A stretch of DNA of 64,000 nucleotides from Solimonas soli DSM 21787. Its GTDB lineage: Bacteria; Pseudomonadota; Gammaproteobacteria; Nevskiales; Nevskiaceae. The stretch is from the NCBI RefSeq assembly GCF_000474945.1, contig NZ_AXDW01000001.1:434001-498000 (forward strand), read 5' to 3'. The position numbers and the translations under genes are program-made. Under the pieces are notes generated by a model. The model was not told the origin of the DNA. It saw only the letters and a list, made by a program, of their open reading frames with translations, and did not search any database. Within the stretch, counting starts at the first letter, position 1. Each line of letters begins with the position of its first letter. Positions 17,061-26,389 of this stretch are shown piece after piece.

Positions 17061-18377
17061 CTAGGGAGATAGCTCCCATTCCTCAATGAGATGTGCCGGT
17101 GCCGGCGGCGGCGGCACGCCGGCCGCGGCGCACAGCCCGCGCAGGCGCTGGTATGGCATCGCCACGCGCAGATGGAAGTTGCCGCCCTCGTCGATCGCCT
17201 CGGCGCGCACCGCATGCTGCGTGAACAGCTGTGCGCGCAGGCGCGCCGCCGACGGCGGCAGGACCAGTTCGCTCTCCGGCAAGCCGGGCTGCAGGCGTTC
17301 GAGGATCGCCTCGCGCAGCAGGTCGAGGCCGACGCCGGTGCGCGCCGAGACGTAGACGCGCGCCGGCGCGCCGTGCTCGTCGCGCTCGATGCGCGGCGCC
17401 TCGCTGTCGCGCAGATCGATCTTGTTGAAGACCTGCAGGCGCGGCACCTCGAGCGCGCCGATCTCGCGCAGCACATCCTCGACCTGGCCGATGCGGCTCA
17501 TGCGCTCGGGGTCGGCGGCGTCGACCACGTGCAGCAGCAGCGAGGCATCACGCGCCTCTTCCAGCGTGGCGCGGAAGGCGGCGATCAGATCGTGCGGCAG
17601 ATCGCGGATGAAGCCGACGGTGTCGGCGAGCAGCACGGTCTCGCCGCTCTTCAGCGCCAGGCGGCGCACCGTGGTGTCGAGCGTCGCGAACAGCTGGTTC
17701 GACGCAAACGTCGCATCGCCGGTCAGCGCGTTGAACAGGGTCGACTTGCCGGCATTGGTGTAGCCGACCAGCGACACCGTCGGCACGCTGTTGCGCTCGC
17801 GCGCCTTGCGGCTCTGCGCGCGGCGGCCGCGCACCACTTCGAGATGGCGCTTGAGCGTGCCGATGCGGTCGCGGATCAGGCGGCGGTCCATTTCGAGCTG
17901 TGTTTCGCCCGGACCACGCAGGCCGATGCCGCCGCCGCGCTGGCGTTCGAGGTGCGTCCAGCCGCGGATCAGGCGCGTGGCGATGTGCTGCAGCTGCGCC
18001 AGTTCGACCTGCAACTTGCCTTCGTGCGAGCGCGCCCGCGTGGCGAAGATGTCGAGGATCAGGCCGGCGCGGTCGAGCACGCGCGCCTTGGCGATCTTCT
18101 CGAGATTGCGTTCCTGGCTCGGCGACAGCGCGTGATTGAAGATGACCAGCTCGGCGCCGGTCGCGGCGACCGTGTCGGCGATCTCCTGCGCCTTGCCGGA
18201 ACCGACGAACAGGCCCGGATCGGGTTCGCGCCGCGAGCCGCCGATGACGTCGACGATCTCGGCGCCGGCCGAGCGGGCGAGTTCGATGAATTCCTGACGA
18301 TCCGATTCGAAATCGGCACCGGGAAACTGCAGATGGACCAGCAAGGCGCGCTGGCCCGCCTTCGGACGTTCAAACAT
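17061..18377 (-). CDS. hflX: Ribosome-associated GTPase HflX
   Basis: GTPase that splits stalled or heat-damaged 70S ribosomes. It is 438 aa. The N-terminal HflX domain (about 1-190) includes DVIGGSRREPDPGLFVGSGK and FNHALSPSQERNLE, with GPGETQLEMDRRLIRDRI in the linker helix. G motifs: G1 GYTNAGKST (about 204-212), G3 DTVGFIRDLPH, G4 NKID. The C-terminal extension follows. Downstream of hfq in the conserved hfq-hflX-hflK-hflC order. Confidence 0.97.
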   Translation of the reverse strand: MFERPKAGQRALLVHLQFPGADFESDRQEFIELARSAGAEIVDVIGGSRREPDPGLFVGSGKAQEIADTVAATGAELVIFNHALSPSQERNLEKIAKARVLDRAGLILDIFATRARSHEGKLQVELAQLQHIATRLIRGWTHLERQRGGGIGLRGPGETQLEMDRRLIRDRIGTLKRHLEVVRGRRAQSRKARERNSVPTVSLVGYTNAGKSTLFNALTGDATFASNQLFATLDTTVRRLALKSGETVLLADTVGFIRDLPHDLIAAFRATLEEARDASLLLHVVDAADPERMSRIGQVEDVLREIGALEVPRLQVFNKIDLRDSEAPRIERDEHGAPARVYVSARTGVGLDLLREAILERLQPGLPESELVLPPSAARLRAQLFTQHAVRAEAIDEGGNFHLRVAMPYQRLRGLCAAAGVPPPPAPAHLIEEWELSP

Positions 18378-18400
18378 GCCGGACCGGGTGTTTCAACGGC

Positions 18401-18424
18401 CCGTCGCCGCGGGGGCGGCGACGG
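18401..18424 (-). terminator. GC hairpin between hfq and hflX
   Basis: A 10-bp perfect stem (18401-18410 with 18415-18424) and a 4-base loop lie between the hfq stop and the hflX start. No U-tract follows, so it may attenuate rather than terminate, or protect the hfq message. Confidence 0.45.
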
Positions 18425-18442
18425 TCACAGCGGCGAGTGCGA

Positions 18443-18700
18443 TCAAGCGGACGGCGTCTCCGTGGCATCGCCTTCATTTTCGGCGTCGTAAATGCGCACG
18501 GCGCGCGCCGGCACGACGGTCGAGATCGCGTGCTTGTAGACCATCTGGCTGACGCTGTTGCGCAGCAGCACGACGAAGGAGTCGAAGGATTCGATCTGGC
18601 CCTGCAGCTTGATGCCATTGACGAGATAGATGGAGACGGGGATGCGTTCTTTGCGCAGGGCGTTCAGAAACGGTTCTTGTAGCGTATGACCTTTCGACAT
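18443..18700 (-). CDS. hfq: RNA chaperone Hfq
   Basis: Hexameric Sm-like protein that pairs small RNAs with mRNAs. It is 85 aa. Sm1 ([35 protein letters not shown], read in two parts) and Sm2 ([13 protein letters not shown]) are intact, including the proximal-face YKH motif and distal-face residues. The C-terminal tail is short and acidic. Sits between miaA and hflX as in E. coli. Confidence 0.98.
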   Translation of the reverse strand: MSKGHTLQEPFLNALRKERIPVSIYLVNGIKLQGQIESFDSFVVLLRNSVSQMVYKHAISTVVPARAVRIYDAENEGDATETPSA

Positions 18701-18771
18701 CGGATTATCCCTATTGTGTACCCGGACTTACGTGGCCCGGGCGTGGTTATCGCGGGCCAGTCTAGCACCGC

Positions 18772-19731
18772 TTACGCCGTTACGCTCTTGTTTGCGGCGG
18801 CGAAATGCGCTAACGCAGCCTCTATGAGGTCGGACCGCGCCGGATCAAGCCATACCAGCTCGCGCTCGGAGCGCAGCCAGGTCAGCTGACGCTTGGCGAA
18901 CTGCCGCGTCGCGGCGATGCCGCGGCGCACCGCCTCGTCGAGAGCGCACTCGCCGTCCAGATGCGCCCACAGCTGCCGGTATCCGACCGCCCGGATCGAC
19001 GGCAGTTCCGGATGCAGGTCGCCGCGCGCATGCAGGCGACGCACTTCCCCGAGGAAGCCGTCCGCCATCATGGCGTGGAAGCGCTGCTCGATGCGCGCGT
19101 GCAGCTCGCTGCGCTGCGGCGGGTTGAGCGCCAGCTTCAGCCAGCGCTCGCCGTCGTCCGGCCTTTTCGGCTCGGCGTAGAATGCGCTCGGCGTCACGCC
19201 GCTGACCTCGATGATTTCCAGCGCGCGCTGCACGCGCTGCTGGTCGTTCGGGTGCAGGCGCGCCGCGGTCGCCGGATCGAGCGTTGCCAGGCGCGCGTGC
19301 AGCGCCGGCCAGCCCTCGCGGGCGGCCTCGGCTTCGAGCCGGCGGCGCACCTCGGGATCGGCGGACGGCAGCGCGCTGAAGCCCTGGGTCAGGGCGCGGA
19401 AGTAAAGCATCGTGCCGCCGACCAGCAGCGGCACGCGGCCGCGAGCGCGGATCTCGGCGATCAACCGGCGTGCGTCCCCGGCGAAGCGCGCCGCCGAATA
19501 CGGCTCGGCCGGATCGAGGATGTCGATGAGATGGTGCGGCACGCGCGCGCGCATCGCCGCGTCCGGCTTCGCCGAACCGATGTCCATGCCGCGATAGACC
19601 AGCGCCGAATCGACCGACACGATCTCGACCGGCAGGCGTTCGGCCAGCGCCAGCGCCAGCGCCGTCTTGCCGGAGGCGGTCGGGCCCATCAGCAGGATGG
19701 GCGGCGGAGGATCGAAGGACGTCGGCGTCAT
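18772..19731 (-). CDS. miaA: tRNA dimethylallyltransferase MiaA
   Basis: Transfers dimethylallyl to A37 of tRNAs reading UNN codons. It is 319 aa. P-loop GPTASGKT at 16-23, then [54 protein letters not shown] and [10 protein letters not shown] followed by [14 protein letters not shown], all family signatures. 71 bases upstream of hfq. mutL, usually adjacent, is separated by the M48/YjgN pair. Confidence 0.97.
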   Translation of the reverse strand: MTPTSFDPPPPILLMGPTASGKTALALALAERLPVEIVSVDSALVYRGMDIGSAKPDAAMRARVPHHLIDILDPAEPYSAARFAGDARRLIAEIRARGRVPLLVGGTMLYFRALTQGFSALPSADPEVRRRLEAEAAREGWPALHARLATLDPATAARLHPNDQQRVQRALEIIEVSGVTPSAFYAEPKRPDDGERWLKLALNPPQRSELHARIEQRFHAMMADGFLGEVRRLHARGDLHPELPSIRAVGYRQLWAHLDGECALDEAVRRGIAATRQFAKRQLTWLRSERELVWLDPARSDLIEAALAHFAAANKSVTA

Positions 19732-19767
19732 GGCGCCTAGTGTAGAGGCGCCCGCCGCGTCGCTTCT

Positions 19768-20793
19768 TCAGTGCGCGGCCGCCGCTTCGTCGGCGCGCTC
19801 GCCGTCCAGCGCCCGTGCGCGCTCGAGCAGCGCGGGATGCGAGGCCAGCAGGCCAGCGGCGCCGTCGTCGTCCGCCTCTGGGTGCAGGGCCGCCAGCTTG
19901 CGCAGCAGTTCGGCGAGGCGCGAGGGTGCGATGCCGTTGCGGCGCATCAGCTCGGCCGCGTAGCGGTCCGCCTCGCTCTCGAATTCGCGCGAATAGCGGG
20001 CCTGGATCAGCAGCGTCGGCGCCGCGGCGAGGAGCGCGCTGACGTCGCCGAGCCACCAGGCGGCAAGCACGCCGACCGCCGAGTTCTGCGCGATCAGGCG
20101 CAGGCCGTGCCGGTAATAGACGTGGCCGAGTTCATGGCCGACGACGGCGGCGATCTGTTCATCGTTGTCGGCGAGCGTGACCAGCTCGTCGAGCAGCACG
20201 ATGGTGCCGTCCGGCAGCGCGAAGGCATTGGGACCCAGCGTCGGCGCGCTGCGGAATTCGATGCGATAGGCGGCCTGTGCGCCGTCGGGCGCGCGCAGGT
20301 CTTCGAGCCTGCCGGTCAGCTCGGCGGTGCGGTTCGCATCGAGCCGCGTCGGCTTGAGCAGATGCCGGTCGAACAGTTTCATCGTCTGGTCCGACAGCGC
20401 ACGCGACAGTGTGTCCGGCATCGCCCGCGCGACCAGCTGGGCGCCGGCCGGAATGCCCCAGACGAACAGCGCCACGCCGCAGGCGGCGACCACGACGACG
20501 GACAGGGCGATCATCCGCCAGCTCGATTCGGCGCGGTGCAGCCAGCCGCCGCGCCGCGCCGCCTCGCGCAGCAGCGTGTCGAAGGCCTCGTGCTCGCGCA
20601 CCTCGCAGCGCGCGCCGTCGGCGAAGTCCAGCGCGCGCGGCGTGCTGCCGAGCCGCGCCGAAATGCGCAGCGAGCCGAGCGCGTCGCGCCGGTCGACGCC
20701 ATCGCCGCTTACCAGCAGGTCGGCGCCGTCCAGCTCGAGCCGCACGGCGTGGCGCTGCGCGCTGCGTCCATCGAAGTAGACGGCGTCGACCAC
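19768..20793 (-). CDS. M48 family membrane metallopeptidase
   Basis: Predicted inner-membrane zinc peptidase, 341 aa from a GTG at 20793 placed 10 bases after the YjgN stop; the frame is open upstream into YjgN. An N-terminal soluble beta-rich region (about 1-90) precedes one helix (about 94-114). The catalytic domain has GHELGHVYYRHG with HELGH at about 220-224, and REFESEADRYAAELM supplies the third zinc ligand region. Related proteins act in envelope protein quality control. Cotranscription with YjgN suggests joint action, but the substrate is unknown. Confidence 0.88.
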   Translation of the reverse strand: MVDAVYFDGRSAQRHAVRLELDGADLLVSGDGVDRRDALGSLRISARLGSTPRALDFADGARCEVREHEAFDTLLREAARRGGWLHRAESSWRMIALSVVVVAACGVALFVWGIPAGAQLVARAMPDTLSRALSDQTMKLFDRHLLKPTRLDANRTAELTGRLEDLRAPDGAQAAYRIEFRSAPTLGPNAFALPDGTIVLLDELVTLADNDEQIAAVVGHELGHVYYRHGLRLIAQNSAVGVLAAWWLGDVSALLAAAPTLLIQARYSREFESEADRYAAELMRRNGIAPSRLAELLRKLAALHPEADDDGAAGLLASHPALLERARALDGERADEAAAAH

Positions 20794-20803
20794 GAGCGCC
20801 GCC

Positions 20804-21871
20804 TCAGAGGCCGATGTCGATGTCGAACAGCTCGGCGGTCTCCTCGCCGAGCGCGGCGACGCCCCGCTCGGCATCGCCGACGATCGCGTCGAGCGAGCCG
20901 TCGACCGCGAGGCTCGTGCAGCTGGCGCGATAGCGCGCGAGGCGCACCGCCGCCCAGGGCATGAACAGGCCGAGCGTCAGGGCGACGAGCAGGAAGTTGC
21001 TGACGCCGATGCCCATCAGGCGCCAGCCGGACAGGCGGCTGACGAAGCGGTGCGGGCCGAGCGCCGTGTGATTCCAGATCAGGTTCTGCACCGCCGCCTG
21101 CAGCAGCGGGCCGAGTATCAGCACGCCGAACATGATCGCCAGCCAGAACACGCCCATCGCCGACATCATCATCGCCGGATCGGGCTTGCCGCCGGCCGCC
21201 TGCACCGCCTTGACCGCGCCCAGCATGTGGAACATCGGCACGAAGGCGAGCGCCAGCAGGGCGGCGCCGGCGAGCATGTACAGGACGTAGGTGCGGTAGA
21301 AGCGGCCGACGCCGGCGTCGAAGGCGAACGCCGTGCCGCCGTAATAGCTGTTGCCGTGCTGGTAGCGCTTGAGGCGCTGGTGGAACAAGGGCCCGGCGAG
21401 ATAGGCGGTGATGAACATCAGGATCGGATAGCCGAGGAACACCGCGTAGGCCTGGCCGAGCGAGCCGCGGAAGCTGAAGCGCAGGCCGCGATAGCTGCTG
21501 TAGTGCGCGCGAAAGCGCAGCGCGTTGCGCAGCAGCCAGGGCAGCGCCAGCGCCAGGATCGCCAGTGCCAGCAGCGTCCAGATCGAGATATGGGTCGTCG
21601 CGAAGTGGTAGATCAGCAACAGCCCGAGCGCGAGCAGACGCCCCTTGAGGATCGCCAGCGGCCGGCCGTGATAGTCGAAGCTCGAGCCCGCCAGTTCGGT
21701 GTTGCGGTAGAAGTACTGCATCCGCCGCACTTTCGCCCACGGCGAATAAATGCCGAGGGTGATGATCGTCAGCAGCACGTTGACGATCCAGATGCCGAAA
21801 TACTCCGAACCGGAGCCGTTGAAACGAAACGGCTCGATGCTGCGGCCAGGCGCCGCCTCGACGTGATCCAT
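20804..21871 (-). CDS. DUF898 (YjgN-type) polytopic membrane protein
   Basis: A 355-aa inner-membrane protein with about seven to eight hydrophobic helices. Two family repeats are visible: FRFNGSGSEYFGIWIVNVLLT with LGIYSPWAKVRRMQYFYRNT, and later FLLVALTLGLFMPWAAVRLARY. A GGGAGGGAG ribosome-binding site precedes the ATG. Function unknown; homologs are often paired with M48 peptidases, as here (10 bases to the next start). Confidence 0.87.
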   Translation of the reverse strand: MDHVEAAPGRSIEPFRFNGSGSEYFGIWIVNVLLTIITLGIYSPWAKVRRMQYFYRNTELAGSSFDYHGRPLAILKGRLLALGLLLIYHFATTHISIWTLLALAILALALPWLLRNALRFRAHYSSYRGLRFSFRGSLGQAYAVFLGYPILMFITAYLAGPLFHQRLKRYQHGNSYYGGTAFAFDAGVGRFYRTYVLYMLAGAALLALAFVPMFHMLGAVKAVQAAGGKPDPAMMMSAMGVFWLAIMFGVLILGPLLQAAVQNLIWNHTALGPHRFVSRLSGWRLMGIGVSNFLLVALTLGLFMPWAAVRLARYRASCTSLAVDGSLDAIVGDAERGVAALGEETAELFDIDIGL

Positions 21872-21988
21872 CGCTCCCTCCCCGCGCCTCAGGCCTTGCG
21901 CCGCGACGCTTCCCGCGATGCATCGGCATCGATCGTCGCGACCCCGGCCGGTCGGACGACCGGCGTTTCGAGCATAGCAAACGCCGGC

Positions 21989-23812
21989 TCAGCGGCCGCG
22001 CAGAAACAGGCGATCCAGCTCGGCAACTGTGATCTGCATCCAGGTCGGCCGCCCGTGATTGCACTGGCCGGCGAGTTCGGTGCGCTCCATGTCGCGCAGC
22101 AGCGCGTCCATCTCGGCCAGCGTCAGGCGGCGCTGCGCCTTGATCGCCGCCTTGCAGGCGACATCGGCAAGCACGCGATGCTGGGCATCGAGCGCCTCGC
22201 CGAAATGCGCGGCGGTCTCGCGCCGCGTCTCGTCGCCAACCAGCTCGCGCAGCAGCGCACCGATGTCGCTGCGCGCCAGCAGCGGCGGCACGGCGCGCAC
22301 CAGGACGCTGGCCGGACCGCTGCGATCGAGCTCGAATCCGTAGGCGTGCAGGGTGTCGCGCTGCGCTTCGAGCGCGTCCGCCTCGTCCTCGGCCAGGCTC
22401 ACGACTTCCGGCACCAGCAGCGCCTGCGCCGGCACGCCGCCGTCGGCGAGCTGCTGCTTCAGGCGTTCGTACAGCACCCGCTCGTGAGCGGCATGCGCAT
22501 CGACCAGCACCAGCCCCTGATCGTTCTGCGCGAGGATGTAGATGCCGTGCACCTGGGCGAGCGGCGTGCCGAGCGGACGCGCGTCGCCATCGGCCGCCGC
22601 TCGCGTCTCCGCCATGGCAGCGGCCGCCGGCGGCGCATCACCGTAACGGGGCGGCGCCGCTTCGCGCAGATCGAGCCGCGCCGCCGGCCGCCATTGCGGC
22701 ATCGCGGCCGGCGCACTGCCGCGGGCGACGTAGCCCGGCAGCACCGTCGGCCCTGAGGGCGTTTCGTCCGGCGGCGAGAACGCCACCTGATGATGGCGCT
22801 CCGGCTCGGGACGCAGGCGCCGCAGCAGCTGATGCACGGCACCGAACAGCAGATCATGCACGCGGTTGGCATCGCGGAAGCGCACTTCGGTCTTCTGCGG
22901 ATGCACGTTGACGTCGACCCCTGCGGGATCGAGCTCCAGATAGACGATGTAGGCGGGATGATGCGTCGAATGCATGACGTCGGCGAAGGCACGCTTCAGC
23001 GCGAAGCCGAGCAGGCGATCGCGCACCAGGCGGCCGTTGACGTAGATGTACTGAAGATCGGCATTGGGCCGCGCGACGCTCGGCAGGCCGATCCAGCCGT
23101 GCAGGCGCATGCCGAGCCGGGTCTCGTCGATCGCTTCCGATTGCGCCACGAACTCGTCGCCGCAGATCGCGCGAATGCGCGCGAGCCTGCCCCCGTCGCC
23201 GGCCGCGGGCGCCAGGTCGAAGACGCGACGGTTGTTGTGGCGCAGCGCGAAGCCGACGTCGAAGCGCGACAGCGCGATGCGCGACAGGGCCTGCTGCAGC
23301 TGGCGGAATTCGGTCGCCTCGGACTTGAGGAACTTGCGCCGCGCCGGCGTGTTGAAGAACAGATCGCGAACTTCGATCGTCGTGCCGAAGGGATGCGCCG
23401 ACGGCCGCGGTTCCGCACCCTCGATGTGTCCGGCGCCGCCGAGTTCCCAGGCGTGCTCGGCATCGGCGTTGCGCGAAACCAGCTTGAGACGCGACACGGA
23501 CAGGATGCTCGGCAGCGCCTCGCCGCGAAAGCCGAGCGTGGCGACGCGCTCGAGGTCGTCGAAACTGGCGATCTTGCTCGTCGCGTGCCGCGTCAGCGCC
23601 AGCGCCATTTCATCGCGGGCGATGCCCCGGCCATCATCGCGGATGCGCATCAGCACCATGCCACCCTGCTCGACCTCGACCTCGATCGCCCGCGCGCCGG
23701 CATCGAGACTGTTCTCCACCAGTTCCTTGATGACGGCGGCCGGGCGCTCGACGACTTCGCCGGCGGCGATCTGATTGACGAGCGTGTCGGGAAGGACGCG
23801 GATCAAAGGCAT
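21989..23812 (-). CDS. mutL: DNA mismatch repair protein MutL
   Basis: GHKL ATPase that couples mismatch recognition by MutS to strand incision. It is 607 aa. The N-terminal ATPase has AAGEVVERPAAVIKELVENSLDAGA, DDGRGI and TLGFRGEALPSI. The variable linker is Pro/Ala rich. The C-terminal domain contains DAHAAHERVLYE (about 436-447), fitting DQHA-x2-E-x4-E, plus ACKAAIKA and CNHGRP (about 581-586). These are the metal-site motifs of endonuclease-type MutL, unlike the E. coli protein that depends on MutH. An intact gene. Confidence 0.97.
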   Translation of the reverse strand: MPLIRVLPDTLVNQIAAGEVVERPAAVIKELVENSLDAGARAIEVEVEQGGMVLMRIRDDGRGIARDEMALALTRHATSKIASFDDLERVATLGFRGEALPSILSVSRLKLVSRNADAEHAWELGGAGHIEGAEPRPSAHPFGTTIEVRDLFFNTPARRKFLKSEATEFRQLQQALSRIALSRFDVGFALRHNNRRVFDLAPAAGDGGRLARIRAICGDEFVAQSEAIDETRLGMRLHGWIGLPSVARPNADLQYIYVNGRLVRDRLLGFALKRAFADVMHSTHHPAYIVYLELDPAGVDVNVHPQKTEVRFRDANRVHDLLFGAVHQLLRRLRPEPERHHQVAFSPPDETPSGPTVLPGYVARGSAPAAMPQWRPAARLDLREAAPPRYGDAPPAAAAMAETRAAADGDARPLGTPLAQVHGIYILAQNDQGLVLVDAHAAHERVLYERLKQQLADGGVPAQALLVPEVVSLAEDEADALEAQRDTLHAYGFELDRSGPASVLVRAVPPLLARSDIGALLRELVGDETRRETAAHFGEALDAQHRVLADVACKAAIKAQRRLTLAEMDALLRDMERTELAGQCNHGRPTWMQITVAELDRLFLRGR

Positions 23813-23895
23813 ATCAACCCCAGATTACACAGATTCCACCGATCAAAGGACGGAAAATCTGCCTGCGTAAATCCGTGAAATCCGCGGCTGAACGT
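23813..23895 (-). repeat. Repeat-like intergenic sequence between serS and mutL
   Basis: The gap is AT-richer than its surroundings and reads like dispersed intergenic elements seen in many proteobacteria (words such as GATTACACAGATT, AAATCTGC and GTAAATCCGTGAAATC). It includes imperfect inverted halves (CAGATT/AATCTG). No gene or U-tract terminator is seen in it; the mutL ribosome-binding site lies at its end. Confidence 0.45.
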
Positions 23896-23898
23896 TTT

Positions 23899-25209
<1,311 letters not shown>

Positions 25210-25280
25210 TTAGCCGACATCTTCGCCCTCCTCGGCCGCCGTTCCGCGCCGCGACCGGCGCAGGTGCCGCACGCCGGTTC

Positions 25281-25311
25281 TTGACGTGCCCTGCCCGCGC
25301 CTTCACACAAT
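25281..25311 (+). promoter_or_regulatory. Possible promoter of the small secreted protein
   Basis: TTGACG (25281-25286) and CACAAT (25306-25311) resemble the tRNA-Leu promoter boxes of this genome, but the spacer is 19 bases, longer than optimal. The gene starts 40 bases later. Confidence 0.3.
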
Positions 25312-25350
25312 GGACAACACCCACTCTCGCACCGACAAGGAAGTCATCGC

Positions 25351-25836
25351 ATGGTCCGGCTACGCGTTCTTTCCGCCCTTCTTCTCCTGATGCCGGCTTT
25401 GGCCCCGGCACAGGAAACGGTCACGATACCGAGCGTCGTTCCATACGCGGATGGCGTCGGTACGGTCGACCTGCGCAAGGAGTGCGACTGGAACAGACAG
25501 ATCAGCGACTACATCGTCAAGTATTCGAAGCGCGCAGTCGCCAGCGCCGAGAATCTCTCGACCGTTCAAGGCCCGGTGTTGTGGCTGACGGTCACCGAAG
25601 TGCATGCTGCGGGCGGCGGCAATTTCAGCGGTCCCAAGTGGGGCGCGGTGACCGGAGAACTGAAGAAGGGCGGACAGATCGTCGGCTCCTTCGTCGACAT
25701 GCGGCAGGTTTTTCAGAGCGGCCTCTCCTTTACCGCTTGCGGCGTGCTCGGGCACGTCAGCAAGGCGATCGGCAAGGACGTCGCGAAATGGCTCGAGAAT
25801 CCGACGATGGACGCCAAACTGGGCAATGCCCGCTGA
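25351..25836 (+). CDS. Small secreted protein of unknown function
   Basis: A 161-aa protein with a clear signal peptide (MVRLRVLSALLLLMPALAPAQ) and an AAGGAAG ribosome-binding site. The mature part shows RKECDWNRQISDYIVKYSKRAV, VLWLTVTEVHAAGGGNFSGPKW and a central SFTACGVLGHVSKAIGKDVAKWL. Two cysteines could form a disulfide. I do not recognise the family; the pattern of a strand-rich body with a terminal helix and TACG resembles small periplasmic or lipoprotein-like proteins that affect membranes, but that is a guess. Its stop is one base from the convergent crcB stop. Confidence 0.75.
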   Translation: MVRLRVLSALLLLMPALAPAQETVTIPSVVPYADGVGTVDLRKECDWNRQISDYIVKYSKRAVASAENLSTVQGPVLWLTVTEVHAAGGGNFSGPKWGAVTGELKKGGQIVGSFVDMRQVFQSGLSFTACGVLGHVSKAIGKDVAKWLENPTMDAKLGNAR

Positions 25837-25837
25837 T

Positions 25838-26236
25838 TCAGGCACCAGCGGGCCGCGCCAGGAGCCAGTGCGCCGTCCAGATGCCGAGCAGCGTCATCAT
25901 GAGCGAGCCCGCCACATGCAGAATGATCGCCAGCGCCAGCGTGCCCAGGCGCCCCTGCTGCAGCTGTAGCGCGATCTCGGCCGAGAACGTCGAGAAGGTG
26001 GTCAGGCCGCCGCAGAAGCCAGTGATGATCAGCAGCCGCCATTCCGGTGCGATGCCGGGAATCTGCGTGAAAACACCGAGCGCCGCGCCGATGATGTAGC
26101 CGCCGATCAGGTTGGCCGCCAGCGTACCCGGCGGCACCGGCGTGAAGAGATGATTCAGCGCAAGGCCGAGCAACCAGCGCAGCCAGGCGCCGAGCGCGGC
26201 GCCGACGCCGACGGCCAGAATTCCGTAGAAACCCAT
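25838..26236 (-). CDS. crcB: Fluoride exporter CrcB/Fluc
   Basis: Dual-topology fluoride channel in the inner membrane, 132 aa with four helices. Signatures: [10 protein letters not shown] near the N-terminus, [14 protein letters not shown] and [15 protein letters not shown], whose Phe and Thr/Ser residues line the pore. GGAGAGG directly precedes the ATG. A fluoride riboswitch lies upstream, so expression should rise with fluoride. It interrupts the usual serS-rarA adjacency. Confidence 0.97.
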   Translation of the reverse strand: MGFYGILAVGVGAALGAWLRWLLGLALNHLFTPVPPGTLAANLIGGYIIGAALGVFTQIPGIAPEWRLLIITGFCGGLTTFSTFSAEIALQLQQGRLGTLALAIILHVAGSLMMTLLGIWTAHWLLARPAGA

Positions 26237-26266
26237 TTCCTCTCCGAAACGTTGATCGCACGCACG

Positions 26267-26355
26267 GGAGGTGATGGCATCGGCCTACCCGCGCGTCGCG
26301 CAGTGGGTAGGCATCATCAGCCCGGTCGGGCGGTTCGCGGAGGAATGCCATCTCC
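26267..26355 (-). promoter_or_regulatory. Fluoride riboswitch (crcB motif) with expression platform
   Basis: Reading the minus strand from 26355: GGAGATGGCATTCCTCC, then GCGAACCGCC and GGGCTGATGATGCCTACC, the conserved aptamer pattern including the GATGATGCCTAC 3' segment (to about 26305). After it, GCCTACCC (26305-26312) can pair with GGGTAGGC (26283-26290), sequestering the 3' aptamer edge. ATGCCATCACCTCC (26267-26280) is nearly complementary to the 5' aptamer strand GGAGATGGCAT. These are mutually exclusive with the aptamer fold, giving an obvious switch. There is no U-tract, so control may be translational. Confidence 0.95.
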
Positions 26356-26389
26356 GAGCGCGCACGATAGCGGGCGCGCCGCCGGCCGG

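Noticed and set aside
17043-17075. GGGAG/CTCCC hairpin as an hflX terminator
   Set aside because: Five-bp stem overlapping the end of the coding region, no U-tract.
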